Source: an uncultured Pseudomonadales bacterium
GTDB taxonomy: Bacteria > Pseudomonadota > Gammaproteobacteria > Pseudomonadales > Porticoccaceae
Assembly: GCA_937998635.1 (NCBI GenBank)
Contig: CALLDA010000105.1
Location: forward strand, 1 to 6,762
Direction of reading: 5' to 3'
Length of the DNA stretch: 6,762 nt
Part shown: piece after piece, positions 1-5,791 of the stretch
How the letters are laid out: each line of letters opens with the position of its first letter
Position numbering within the stretch: the first letter of the stretch is position 1
Notes under the pieces: model-generated
What the model was told of the DNA's origin: nothing
Databases searched by the model: none
Seen by the model: only the letters and a program-made list of their open reading frames with translations
Position numbers and translations under genes: made by a program

Positions 1-476
1 TACCCCTCAATTTTGTGCCCGGCAGCATGAAAGTCTACGGCCCCTGGCTGGAGGCCGGTTTCGCTCGGGCCGGAGGCGGCAAAGGCTTCAAGGATTTTGA
101 AATTCAGCCAGGCTTGCCGGTACTTATCACGCCCGATATCAAGTCGGCCCTTGCGCGGATCAAGCCAAACGTCGCGCTTTATGTGGGCGGCATGGGCCAT
201 AAGGACAAAAACTTCCACCATGACATGATGGCCCTGCGTGGCTATCCGGATGAAGCCAAACGCATACAGGAGCTGTATCTGGCGGGTCATAAAAAGGAAG
301 CTGCGGAAACTGTACCCGACGATTATTGCGATGAGCAATCTCTCATTGGTCCCGTGGAACGTATCCGCGAACGCTACAAACCCTGGGCTGATTGCGGCGC
401 AACTGGGCTCACTATTAGCGCACCCCAGGAAGAGGCACTGGAGTTGATGGCAGATTTGGCTGGCACCCGAGCCTGA
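1..476 (+). CDS. Luciferase-like (LLM class) F420-dependent-type oxidoreductase, C-terminal part
   Basis: The 5' end lies outside the window. The frame is open from base 3 and reads PLNFVPGSMKVYGPW, so the GTG at 15 and ATG at 27 are internal codons. About 157 residues remain of a family usually near 340. The stretch with LYVGGMGHKDKNFHHDMM, the following GYPDEAKRIQELYLAG and the later LIGPVERIRERYKPW match, from memory, the C-terminal half of LLM-class oxidoreductases of the Rv3520c-like group: a TIM-barrel tail followed by the helix that precedes the final strand. These enzymes transfer hydride between a flavin-type cofactor (F420 or FMN) and an organic substrate in the cytoplasm. The substrate cannot be told, and use of F420 rather than FMN is not shown by the sequence. 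The N-terminal cofactor-binding half is not visible. No hairpin terminator is evident after the TGA. Confidence 0.85.
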   Translation, partial: PLNFVPGSMKVYGPWLEAGFARAGGGKGFKDFEIQPGLPVLITPDIKSALARIKPNVALYVGGMGHKDKNFHHDMMALRGYPDEAKRIQELYLAGHKKEAAETVPDDYCDEQSLIGPVERIRERYKPWADCGATGLTISAPQEEALELMADLAGTRA

Positions 477-516
477 CTTGTCGCCACACTAGAGCGCATG
501 TCTTATTCAGCCCTGA

Positions 517-554
517 CACCTCACACCTGGCACCTGGCACCTCATACCTCATAC
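517..554. repeat. Heptanucleotide tandem repeat, five copies plus a partial one
   Basis: Five consecutive 7-bp units share the core ACCT. Copies 1 and 4 are CACCTCA, copies 2 and 3 are CACCTGG, copy 5 is TACCTCA, and a partial TAC follows. The array is intergenic, 40 bp after the luciferase-like gene and just upstream of the candidate promoter of the MBL-fold gene. Short heptameric arrays of this kind occur in intergenic DNA of several bacterial groups. The variation between copies suggests an old array rather than a freshly slipped one. Confidence 0.85.
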
Positions 555-560
555 AAACCC

Positions 561-588
561 TTGCACATCAGTAGGACAGCGATAGAAT
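561..588 (+). promoter_or_regulatory. Candidate sigma-70 promoter of the MBL-fold gene
   Basis: A -35-like TTGCAC (561-566, 3 of 6 consensus bases) is separated by 16 bp from a -10-like TAGAAT (583-588, 5 of 6). A transcript would begin near 595. That leaves about 50 nt of leader before the ATG at 647 but almost none before the TTG at 599, which supports the ATG as start. It is a consensus match by eye only. Confidence 0.4.
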
Positions 589-646
589 AGCCGCCTTATT
601 GATAATTAGTCGCATTCTTATTTATGCAAACTCATCAAGGCTCTTC

Positions 647-1384
647 ATGAAAATTCACCAGGTAAAGGGCCGCCACGTTAACAGTTACGTTATCGAAGAA
701 GAGTCAGGCTTGCTGGTGGTCGATGTTGCCTGGCGCGGCGAAAAATACGTATTAGGCTATATTCGTGAAGTGCTCAATCGCGAGCCAGAGGATGTCAAGC
801 TAGTTATCTGCACCCACGGCGACCCGGATCACAGCGGTGGTATCGTTAACCTGGCAAATACCTGTCGTGCGAAACTGGCTTTGCCCTACGCCACCCAGTC
901 CATCCGCCTGAAGTTCTTAAATGATCCCGCCGGTATATTCTTTCGTATGGTCACCTCGATGCGTGAAGGTTTACGCCCCCGCGCCTGGACGATGTATGCA
1001 AACCCCAGGAGGGATGCTCACGCCAGGACCCTGCCCGCCTTCATACCAGAAGATCGTGAATACCATGAAGGCTTTGACGGCAAACCTGACTTCCGCCTAA
1101 AACACCGGAACACACTGCCCGGATTTAGTGACTGGCAGGTGATTCACACCCCCGGCCATTCCTGGGATAGCTGTTGCTATTACCATAAACCCAGCCACTC
1201 CCTGATCAGTGGCGACACCCTACTGGGCAGTACTAAACAGGGTCAATTGCTGGCCCCCTCAATTTTTTCTAACCCCATGCAAATGAGACAAACCATTAAA
1301 ATATTGAAAGACCTTGATCCCGGGTCGGTATACCCAGGACATGGGGGAATATTCAAGGGCGCTGATTTATTTAATCATTTTTAA
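647..1384 (+). CDS. Metallo-beta-lactamase-fold hydrolase
   Basis: The protein has 245 residues and is a likely cytoplasmic metal-dependent hydrolase; no signal peptide is seen. Metal ligands of the MBL fold appear in order: THGDPDHSGG at 56-65 (H57, D59, D61, H62), HTPGHS at 167-172 (H171), SGD at 188-190 (D190) and PGHGG at 230-234 (H232). The second ligand position is Asp instead of the His of glyoxalase II, a variant seen in other MBL subfamilies. About 109 residues lie between H62 and H171, longer than the roughly 50 of glyoxalase II, so residues 90-160 form an arginine-rich insertion. The ATG at 647 was chosen because AAGG (637-640) sits 6 nt upstream and homologous folds start with the strand MKIHQVKG; an in-frame TTG at 599 would add 16 unconvincing residues. 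The substrate is unknown; thioesters, lactones or phosphodiesters are all possible in this superfamily. Confidence 0.88.
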   Translation: MKIHQVKGRHVNSYVIEEESGLLVVDVAWRGEKYVLGYIREVLNREPEDVKLVICTHGDPDHSGGIVNLANTCRAKLALPYATQSIRLKFLNDPAGIFFRMVTSMREGLRPRAWTMYANPRRDAHARTLPAFIPEDREYHEGFDGKPDFRLKHRNTLPGFSDWQVIHTPGHSWDSCCYYHKPSHSLISGDTLLGSTKQGQLLAPSIFSNPMQMRQTIKILKDLDPGSVYPGHGGIFKGADLFNHF

Positions 1385-1437
1385 GATCGGGCTTTCGGGG
1401 CCGCCTAAACGGTGATCCCTGCTCCAATGCTTCTGAT

Positions 1438-2616
1438 TTAAATAACAATACTGGATCGGTAAAGACTATCTATATCGCTGTCTTTTAGCCCAATATCAGA
1501 CAAGATAACTCGCGTGTGCTCACCTAATCCTGGTGCCGAACCCCGAATACTCGCCGGACTCTCTAAAAACCTTGGAGCGGGTCTCGACTGCCGGACTCGA
1601 CCCAGGCCTGGCTGATCCATTTCTACAATAAGCTCATTAATCTTGATTTGTTCATGATTTAAGAGGTCTTTTCTATTTAGCACCGGCGCGCAGGGTACGC
1701 CATATTCATCCAGACGCGCCAGCCAGTGTTCACTGGCCTGCCCAGCAATCACCTCGGCTGTCAATTCAATCCGCTCCGCCACGTGCTTAACCCGACCACC
1801 GGGTGTATTAAAGCGTTCATCCATTAACCAGTCTTCACGCCCCAGAGCTTTGCACATCCCCTCCCATTCAAGGTCGGACACTGCCCCAGCGGTGATATAC
1901 CCATCCCTGGTTGAATAAATGAGATCGGGGGCTAACTCAAGTGGTAGTTGGTCTTCATCGCCAACCACCGTATATCCCGCCATGGCTTCGGCCCAGGTCA
2001 GGGCAATCATGGCATCGATCATAGCCAGCTTAACGTGCTGACCTTTACCACTGCGCTCTCTTGCCAACAGTGCTGCGGTAATAGCCTGAGCGGCTGTGAT
2101 AGCTGTCGTTTGGTCTGGAATGGCGGTGCGAATCATTCTGGGTCGCCCGGTCTCTCGATCCTTTTGTATGTCGGCAAGACCCGATAAAGCCTGGATTACT
2201 GGATCGTAAACCCGTTTATGCGCATAGGGGCCATGCTCACCAAACCCCGAGATAGAACAGTACACAATTTCTGGATTAAGCACTTTTGCTTGGTCATAGC
2301 CCAAACCCATTCGCTCCACTGCACCGGGTCGAAAATTTTGTACGAAGACATCTGAACTTGCGGCAATTTGTTTTACCAGGGCTAGTCCTTGTGGGGTTTT
2401 TAAATCAACAGCAATACTTTTTTTACCGCGGTTTGCCGACACAAAAGAGGCTGACACGTCTGATTCACCACCGCCCATAGACCGAACGATATCCCCCTGC
2501 AAGGGTTCAACCTTGATAACTTCAGCGCCCTGGTCACATAAGATCATCGTCGCCAATGGCCCGGATAACACCGCTGACAGATCGAGAATGCGAAACCCTG
2601 ATAATGGACCATTCAT
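1438..2616 (-). CDS. CaiB/BaiF family (class III) CoA-transferase
   Basis: The product of 392 residues, close to the family's usual 400, moves CoA between acyl groups in the cytoplasm or, in the racemase branch, epimerises 2-methylacyl-CoAs. Family hallmarks are the opening GFRILDLSAVLSGPLATMIL (7-26), AEVIKVEPLQGD (31-42), ANRGKKSIAVDLKTPQG (61-77), VFVQNFRPGAVERMGLGYD (90-108), SGFGEHGPYA (123-132), YDPVIQALSGL (137-147) and SGKGQHVKLAMIDAM (189-203). D168 in AIPDQTTA lies where formyl-CoA transferase has its catalytic Asp169. D138 falls where the racemase AMACR has its catalytic His126, which favours transferase over racemase. The ATG at 2616 follows a GGAGAG-type ribosome site about 7 nt upstream. 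The gene converges on the MBL-fold gene with a 53-bp gap that shows no clear terminator. Acyl donor and acceptor cannot be inferred. Confidence 0.93.
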   Translation of the reverse strand: MNGPLSGFRILDLSAVLSGPLATMILCDQGAEVIKVEPLQGDIVRSMGGGESDVSASFVSANRGKKSIAVDLKTPQGLALVKQIAASSDVFVQNFRPGAVERMGLGYDQAKVLNPEIVYCSISGFGEHGPYAHKRVYDPVIQALSGLADIQKDRETGRPRMIRTAIPDQTTAITAAQAITAALLARERSGKGQHVKLAMIDAMIALTWAEAMAGYTVVGDEDQLPLELAPDLIYSTRDGYITAGAVSDLEWEGMCKALGREDWLMDERFNTPGGRVKHVAERIELTAEVIAGQASEHWLARLDEYGVPCAPVLNRKDLLNHEQIKINELIVEMDQPGLGRVRQSRPAPRFLESPASIRGSAPGLGEHTRVILSDIGLKDSDIDSLYRSSIVI

Positions 2617-2731
2617 ATATTTCTCTCCGGGCTGGCAACGAATTTTTCTAATTAAGTGGTGCTTTTATTTTTAGATTGACCAGAAGCTCGTTAATCACAA
2701 ACCCAGTTGTTACTACAGCATTAGTTAAACT

Positions 2732-2760
2732 GTGAAAGCTGATAGTATGCTTTGTATTAT
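2732..2760 (+). promoter_or_regulatory. Candidate sigma-70 promoter of the aspartic protease gene
   Basis: GTGAAA (2732-2737, 4 of 6) and TATTAT (2755-2760, 5 of 6) are 17 bp apart in the 192-bp divergent region. Transcription would start near 2767, giving a leader of about 42 nt before the ATG at 2809. No equally good pair was found for the divergent CoA-transferase gene. Confidence 0.45.
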
Positions 2761-2808
2761 GGTAGGCGCAATAAATCGACAGCATAAAAAGCATCCAGTA
2801 AGGGCTTT

Positions 2809-3507
2809 ATGAATTTCATCCGAGTACTGATGATCACTGCTACCCTGATATCCATCTATCCGGCATCGGCCAGTGACCAGGCACCTGAAAAACTACGCAC
2901 TCAGATCGAGGATCTCGCCAGCGAGCATGGTTTTTCGGCTCGCACACTCAACAAACTGGGAGATGATCAGGGCAAGTCTGTTGAGGGAGATGTTCATCGG
3001 CAACTCGCTGTCCTGCTCTCAAACTTCAACTATGTAACACTCAACAACGATGTTGGTGATATCGATACGGTGATCATTACTAGCCGCATCGTACCTGGCA
3101 AACCGAAACCACGAGACTTCAGCGTAAAAACTTCGCGCCGGGGTGCGCATCACGCGGTCAAAACTACCTTGACAGGACCTGGCGGAAAAACACAATCGAT
3201 AATGCTATTGGTGGACACTGGAGCCTCAACAATCGTCTTGCCCAACACCATGCGTAAGAGCCTGGGCTTTGCTGAAAAAGACCTGAAAAATAGCTGGAGT
3301 CAGACTGCCAATGGTCGGGTGCAAACCAAAACCGGCACGTTACGATCAGCTCGAGTGGGACATGCTCTTGTCAAAGATGTTGCTGTCAACTTCTTTGACG
3401 ATGATCCATTGGGAGGAAATTCATTGCTGGGCATGAGCTTTCTAAGCCAATTTAGCGTCACCATAGATGATCGGGCTGAGCGTATTATTCTGAAGGGACG
3501 CAAATAA
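2809..3507 (+). CDS. Secreted retropepsin-like (clan AA) aspartic protease with an STN-like N-terminal domain
   Basis: The protein has 232 residues. Residues 1-21 look like a Sec signal peptide: a short basic start, a hydrophobic core VLMITATLISI and an A-S-A site before S22, so it should act in the periplasm. Residues about 27-92 resemble the small secretin/TonB N-terminal (STN) fold: a helix with LASEHGFSARTLNKLG, then VEGDVHRQLAVLLSNFNYV and a terminal beta pair ending in VIITS. The C-terminal domain holds the catalytic LLVDTGASTIVLP at 133-145 (Asp136) and NSLLGMSFLSQFSVTID at 204-220, the two conserved blocks of bacterial retropepsins. One aspartate per chain implies a homodimeric active site. 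TAAGGG (2799-2804) lies only 4 nt before the ATG. The gene stands alone and is followed by a palindromic terminator candidate. Its substrate is unknown. Confidence 0.85.
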   Translation: MNFIRVLMITATLISIYPASASDQAPEKLRTQIEDLASEHGFSARTLNKLGDDQGKSVEGDVHRQLAVLLSNFNYVTLNNDVGDIDTVIITSRIVPGKPKPRDFSVKTSRRGAHHAVKTTLTGPGGKTQSIMLLVDTGASTIVLPNTMRKSLGFAEKDLKNSWSQTANGRVQTKTGTLRSARVGHALVKDVAVNFFDDDPLGGNSLLGMSFLSQFSVTIDDRAERIILKGRK

Positions 3508-3531
3508 CACCCTGCTAGTTTCCTGGTTCAG

Positions 3532-3561
3532 AATCAACAATTGATCAATTGTTGATTTTTT
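3532..3561 (+). terminator. Perfect 26-bp palindrome with T-run, probable terminator of the protease gene
   Basis: The half-arm AATCAACAATTGA (3532-3544) is followed directly by its exact reverse complement (3545-3557), and a run of six T covers 3556-3561. It begins 25 bp after the protease stop. Hairpin plus U-run fits intrinsic termination, but the stem is AT-rich (3 G/C pairs of 13) and has no spacer in the middle, so a role as a dimeric-protein binding site is also possible. Confidence 0.6.
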
Positions 3562-3582
3562 AGCTAACGATTCGTCAGCTAA
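3560..3582. repeat. Imperfect inverted repeat next to the palindrome
   Basis: The left arm TTAGCTAACGA (3560-3570) pairs with TCGTCAGCTAA (3572-3582) around T3571, with one A/C mismatch out of 11. It abuts the 26-bp palindrome, and the two share the T-run. No coding sequence explains it. Confidence 0.7.
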
Positions 3583-3642
3583 CTAACAGTGTCGGCGAAA
3601 CCAGAAAGGCTTTACCGGTTTTGGATTGATTATAACGTACTC

Positions 3643-3673
3643 AAGCATCTGCATAACGATATGCAGATGCTTT
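3643..3673. repeat. Hairpin with a 13-bp perfect stem and 4-base loop
   Basis: AAGCATCTGCATA (3643-3655) pairs perfectly with 3660-3672 around the loop ACGA. Only three T follow on the plus strand, so it would be a weak intrinsic terminator. Read on the minus strand it lies about 96 bp beyond the stop of the small membrane protein gene and is followed by GAG rather than a T-run. A structured RNA or protein-binding role is equally open. Confidence 0.7.
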
Positions 3674-3768
3674 CGGGTATTAAGGAATACATCGGCCCGC
3701 CACTGGCGTTGCGCGTGTCATAGCCAGGTTTGTATCATTAATTTTGTGAGCAATTTTTAATTAAGGGC

Positions 3769-3882
3769 TTACTGACTGCTAACCCACAAAACCGCTGCTA
3801 TTACCGCAATTGTTACCACCACCACTGCCGCCATTGCATCTGCAAAACCATCGTTGTCTTTACTTGTATTGTCATCACTCAT
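3769..3882 (-). CDS. Small single-span membrane protein, 37 residues, function unknown
   Basis: The ATG at 3882 opens a frame of 37 codons ending in TAA. Residues 1-16 (MSDDNTSKDNDGFADA) are hydrophilic and acidic. Residues 17-35 are almost wholly Val, Ala, Ile, Leu and Met, making one convincing membrane helix, and the chain ends in SSQ. An AGAGGA ribosome site (3891-3896) lies 8 nt upstream, and a promoter candidate sits about 35 nt before that. Good ribosome site, promoter and clear domain contrast make it a real gene rather than chance. A GTG directly before the ATG (3883-3885) is an alternative start that changes little. I do not recognise a named family. Topology is uncertain because flanking charges are few. 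It is transcribed away from cysI across a shared regulatory region, so a link with sulfur assimilation is possible but not shown. Confidence 0.72.
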   Translation of the reverse strand: MSDDNTSKDNDGFADAMAAVVVVTIAVIAAVLWVSSQ

Positions 3883-3922
3883 CACTGAATTCCTCTTAGC
3901 TTGGGCCATCAAAAAGGCGCGC

Positions 3923-3951
3923 ATTCTAACAATATGAATATCAGCTGTCTT
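3923..3951 (-). promoter_or_regulatory. Candidate sigma-70 promoter of the small membrane protein gene
   Basis: On the minus strand AAGACA (3951-3946, 4 of 6) and TAGAAT (3928-3923, 5 of 6) are separated by 17 bp. Transcription would begin near 3916, giving a leader of about 34 nt that contains the AGAGGA ribosome site. Confidence 0.45.
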
Positions 3952-4065
3952 CTCTTATTCCGTTTTCAAACCACAATATGAACAAACGGTTTTTCCCCCC
4001 GCCTCTTATCGCCGCTATGATGCGCTGTCCTGAGATGGGTCAATTCGATCCCGGCTATCAAATCA

Positions 4066-4112
4066 GTGACTTGTAGGGGTCTGATCTCTTATAAGCCTGC
4101 AAGTTAAGGAGG
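4066..4112 (+). promoter_or_regulatory. cysI leader: candidate promoter, inverted repeat and strong ribosome site
   Basis: A -10-like TATAAG (4090-4095, 5 of 6) has a weak -35-like GTGACT (4066-4071) 18 bp upstream. Arms CTTGTAGG (4070-4077) and CCTGCAAG (4096-4103) form an 8-bp inverted repeat with one G-T pair that encloses the -10, a plausible operator. Directly after it comes a full anti-16S match TAAGGAGG (4105-4112), set 14 nt from the ATG at 4127, which is longer than usual. A LysR-type regulator such as CysB would be expected for this pathway, but its sites have no firm consensus, so I do not assign one. Confidence 0.4.
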
Positions 4113-4126
4113 CACACCAAAGTCAT

Positions 4127-5791
4127 ATGTATATTTACGACCACTACGATAAAACCCTGCTTGAGGAGCGTGTTGCCCAGTTCCGTCGGCAGACAGAATC
4201 CTATTTAGCGGGTCATCTAAGCGATGATGAGTTCCTGCCCCTGCGTCTACAAAATGGTCTGTATATACAGCGTCTGGCACCGATGCTACGAATCAATATC
4301 CCCTACGGCATGTTGTCCTCTGCTCAGTTGCGTAAGCTAGCGCATATCACCCGCACCTACGACAAGGGCTATGCTCACTTTACGACCCGGCAGAATATTC
4401 AGCTTAACTGGCCACAATTGGAAGAGGTGCCCGATATTCTTGCCGAGTTGGCGGAAGTCGAAATGCACGCCATCCAGAGCAGCGGCAGCTGTATCCGCAA
4501 TATCACCTCAGACGAATTTGCGGGCATGAGCAGTGATGAAACCGAAGATCCGCGCCCCTGGTGCGAAATTGTGCGCCAATGGTCTACCCTCCACCCCGAG
4601 TTTGCCTTCCTGCCCCGTAAGTTTAAAATCGCCATTACCGGCTCTGAGACAGATCGCGCGGCGACGCAGGTTCATGATATTGGCCTGCAAATCATCAAAA
4701 ATGACGCAGGTGAAACTGGCTTTAGAGTGCTGGTCGGTGGCGGGCTGGGACGCACGCCTGTCATTGGCACGGTCATTAAAGAATTCCTGCCGGCAATACA
4801 TTTACTGACTTATCTCGATGCCATTTTGCGGGTATACAACCGTTACGGCCGCCGGGATAACAAATATAAGGCCCGCATCAAGATCCTGGTTAAAGCCTGG
4901 ACACCCGAAGTGTTCGCGAAAAAAGTCGATGCCGAGTGGCTCCATGCTAAAGACGGCCCCGCCACCTTGACCTTAGAAGAAATCGCCAGGGCTAAATCCT
5001 TTTTTACTGCACCAGACTACCTTAGCCAGGAGTCTTTCAATCCGAATAGCGATAATTCGATATCATCCGAGTTACCCGTGCCATTTATGCGGTGGCGAGA
5101 TAGAAACGTGCGGCCCCACAAAATACCTGGTTATTGCGGCGTATTTCTATCTCTGAAGCCCACTGGTGTGGCACCTGGCGATGTTACAGAACGGCAGCTT
5201 GAAGCCATCGCCAATCTCGCCGACCGCTTCAGCTTTGGCGAAGTTCGCGTTACCCATCAACAAAATGTCGTGCTCGCTGATGTAAAAACCAGCGACCTTG
5301 CCGATCTTTGGCGTGAGGCCAAAGACATGGGTTTTGCCACCCCCAACATTGGCACACTGACGGATATGATTTGCTGCCCCGGTGGAGATTTCTGTTCACT
5401 GGCCAATGCGAAATCCATACCTGTTGCCGAAGCCCTTCAACGTCGTTTTGACGATATGGATTATCTCTACGATATCGGCGATGTCAGCTTGAACATATCC
5501 GGCTGTATGAATGCTTGCGGACACCACCACGTCGGTAACATCGGTGTCCTCGGTGTCGACAAAAAGGGTCAGGAGTTTTACCAGATTCAGCTCGGTGGCA
5601 GCGCAGGTACTAATGCCACGCTGGGTAATGTTCTGGGCCCCTCATTTTTCGCCAATGAAGTAAGCGATGTGATAGAAAAAATTCTGCAAACCTATGTCGA
5701 TCATCGGATCGATGGCGAACAGTTTATCGACACCCAGAGACGCATTGGTATGGCGCCTTTCAAGGAGTGCATTTATGCAAAAGCTGCTTGA
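4127..5791 (+). CDS. cysI: Sulfite reductase hemoprotein (nitrite/sulfite reductase family)
   Basis: This 554-residue siroheme and [4Fe-4S] enzyme would reduce sulfite to sulfide by six electrons in the cytoplasm, for cysteine synthesis. Two ferredoxin-like/siroheme half-repeats are visible. The N-terminal half has LRLQNGLYIQRLAPMLRINI (39-58), KGYAHFTTRQNIQLNW (80-95) and SSGSCIRNI (118-126), then RKFKIAITG (164-172) and VLVGGGLGR (201-209). The C-terminal half has EVRVTHQQNVVLADV (372-386). The cluster cysteines are C417 and C423 in CCPGGDFCSLA and C460 and C464 in ISGCMNACGHHH. The opening MYIYDHYDKTLLEERV and the whole layout match, from memory, the Pseudomonas-type CysI of about 552 residues, so the gene is intact. 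The closest alternative is assimilatory nitrite reductase, which the sulfur-type DUF934 neighbour argues against. The next gene overlaps by 17 bp, so the two are co-transcribed. No flavoprotein CysJ gene is in the window. Confidence 0.95.
   Translation: MYIYDHYDKTLLEERVAQFRRQTESYLAGHLSDDEFLPLRLQNGLYIQRLAPMLRINIPYGMLSSAQLRKLAHITRTYDKGYAHFTTRQNIQLNWPQLEEVPDILAELAEVEMHAIQSSGSCIRNITSDEFAGMSSDETEDPRPWCEIVRQWSTLHPEFAFLPRKFKIAITGSETDRAATQVHDIGLQIIKNDAGETGFRVLVGGGLGRTPVIGTVIKEFLPAIHLLTYLDAILRVYNRYGRRDNKYKARIKILVKAWTPEVFAKKVDAEWLHAKDGPATLTLEEIARAKSFFTAPDYLSQESFNPNSDNSISSELPVPFMRWRDRNVRPHKIPGYCGVFLSLKPTGVAPGDVTERQLEAIANLADRFSFGEVRVTHQQNVVLADVKTSDLADLWREAKDMGFATPNIGTLTDMICCPGGDFCSLANAKSIPVAEALQRRFDDMDYLYDIGDVSLNISGCMNACGHHHVGNIGVLGVDKKGQEFYQIQLGGSAGTNATLGNVLGPSFFANEVSDVIEKILQTYVDHRIDGEQFIDTQRRIGMAPFKECIYAKAA

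Larger units (their letters stand above)
3508..3768. other. Non-coding stretch rich in inverted repeats, with one weak small reading frame
   Basis: This 261-bp stretch lies between the protease stop and the stop of the minus-strand small membrane protein gene. It holds three inverted repeats in about 140 bp (3532-3557, 3560-3582, 3643-3672). One plus-strand frame of 44 codons (GTG at 3589 to TAG at 3721-3723) looks protein-like but has no ribosome site; it is discussed in the findings rather than called as a gene. The last 45 bp are AT-rich with no motif that I recognise. Confidence 0.6.

Noticed and set aside
599..646. TTG-initiated N-terminal extension of the MBL-fold protein
   Set aside because: It has no ribosome site, would start only a few bases after the predicted transcript start, and adds 16 residues outside the fold; ATG at 647 has AAGG at a normal distance.
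3..1268. Twelve-base match CCCCTCAATTTT at the left edge and again near 1256
   Set aside because: Both copies lie in coding sequence of unrelated proteins in ordinary codons; a chance match explains it.
1385..1437. Shared terminator between the convergent MBL-fold and CoA-transferase genes
   Set aside because: The GC-rich bases near 1388-1404 give no stem longer than about three pairs and no T-run follows in either direction.
1948..2480. Plus-strand open frames within the CoA-transferase gene
   Set aside because: They are antisense to a well-supported gene and show no family motif, signal peptide or ribosome site.
3551..3600. Resemblance of the TAACGATTCG region to an integron attC site
   Set aside because: The spaced core boxes (RYYYAAC and GTTRRRY) are not present in the right form, and there are no cassette genes or integrase in the window.
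4399..4808. Other-frame and antisense open frames inside cysI
   Set aside because: They overlap strongly conserved sulfite reductase sequence and have low-complexity, basic compositions typical of shadow frames.
5694..5774. Longer start for the DUF934 gene inside cysI
   Set aside because: No ribosome site is seen there, whereas ATG at 5775 has AAGGAG 7 nt upstream and gives the usual family N-terminus.
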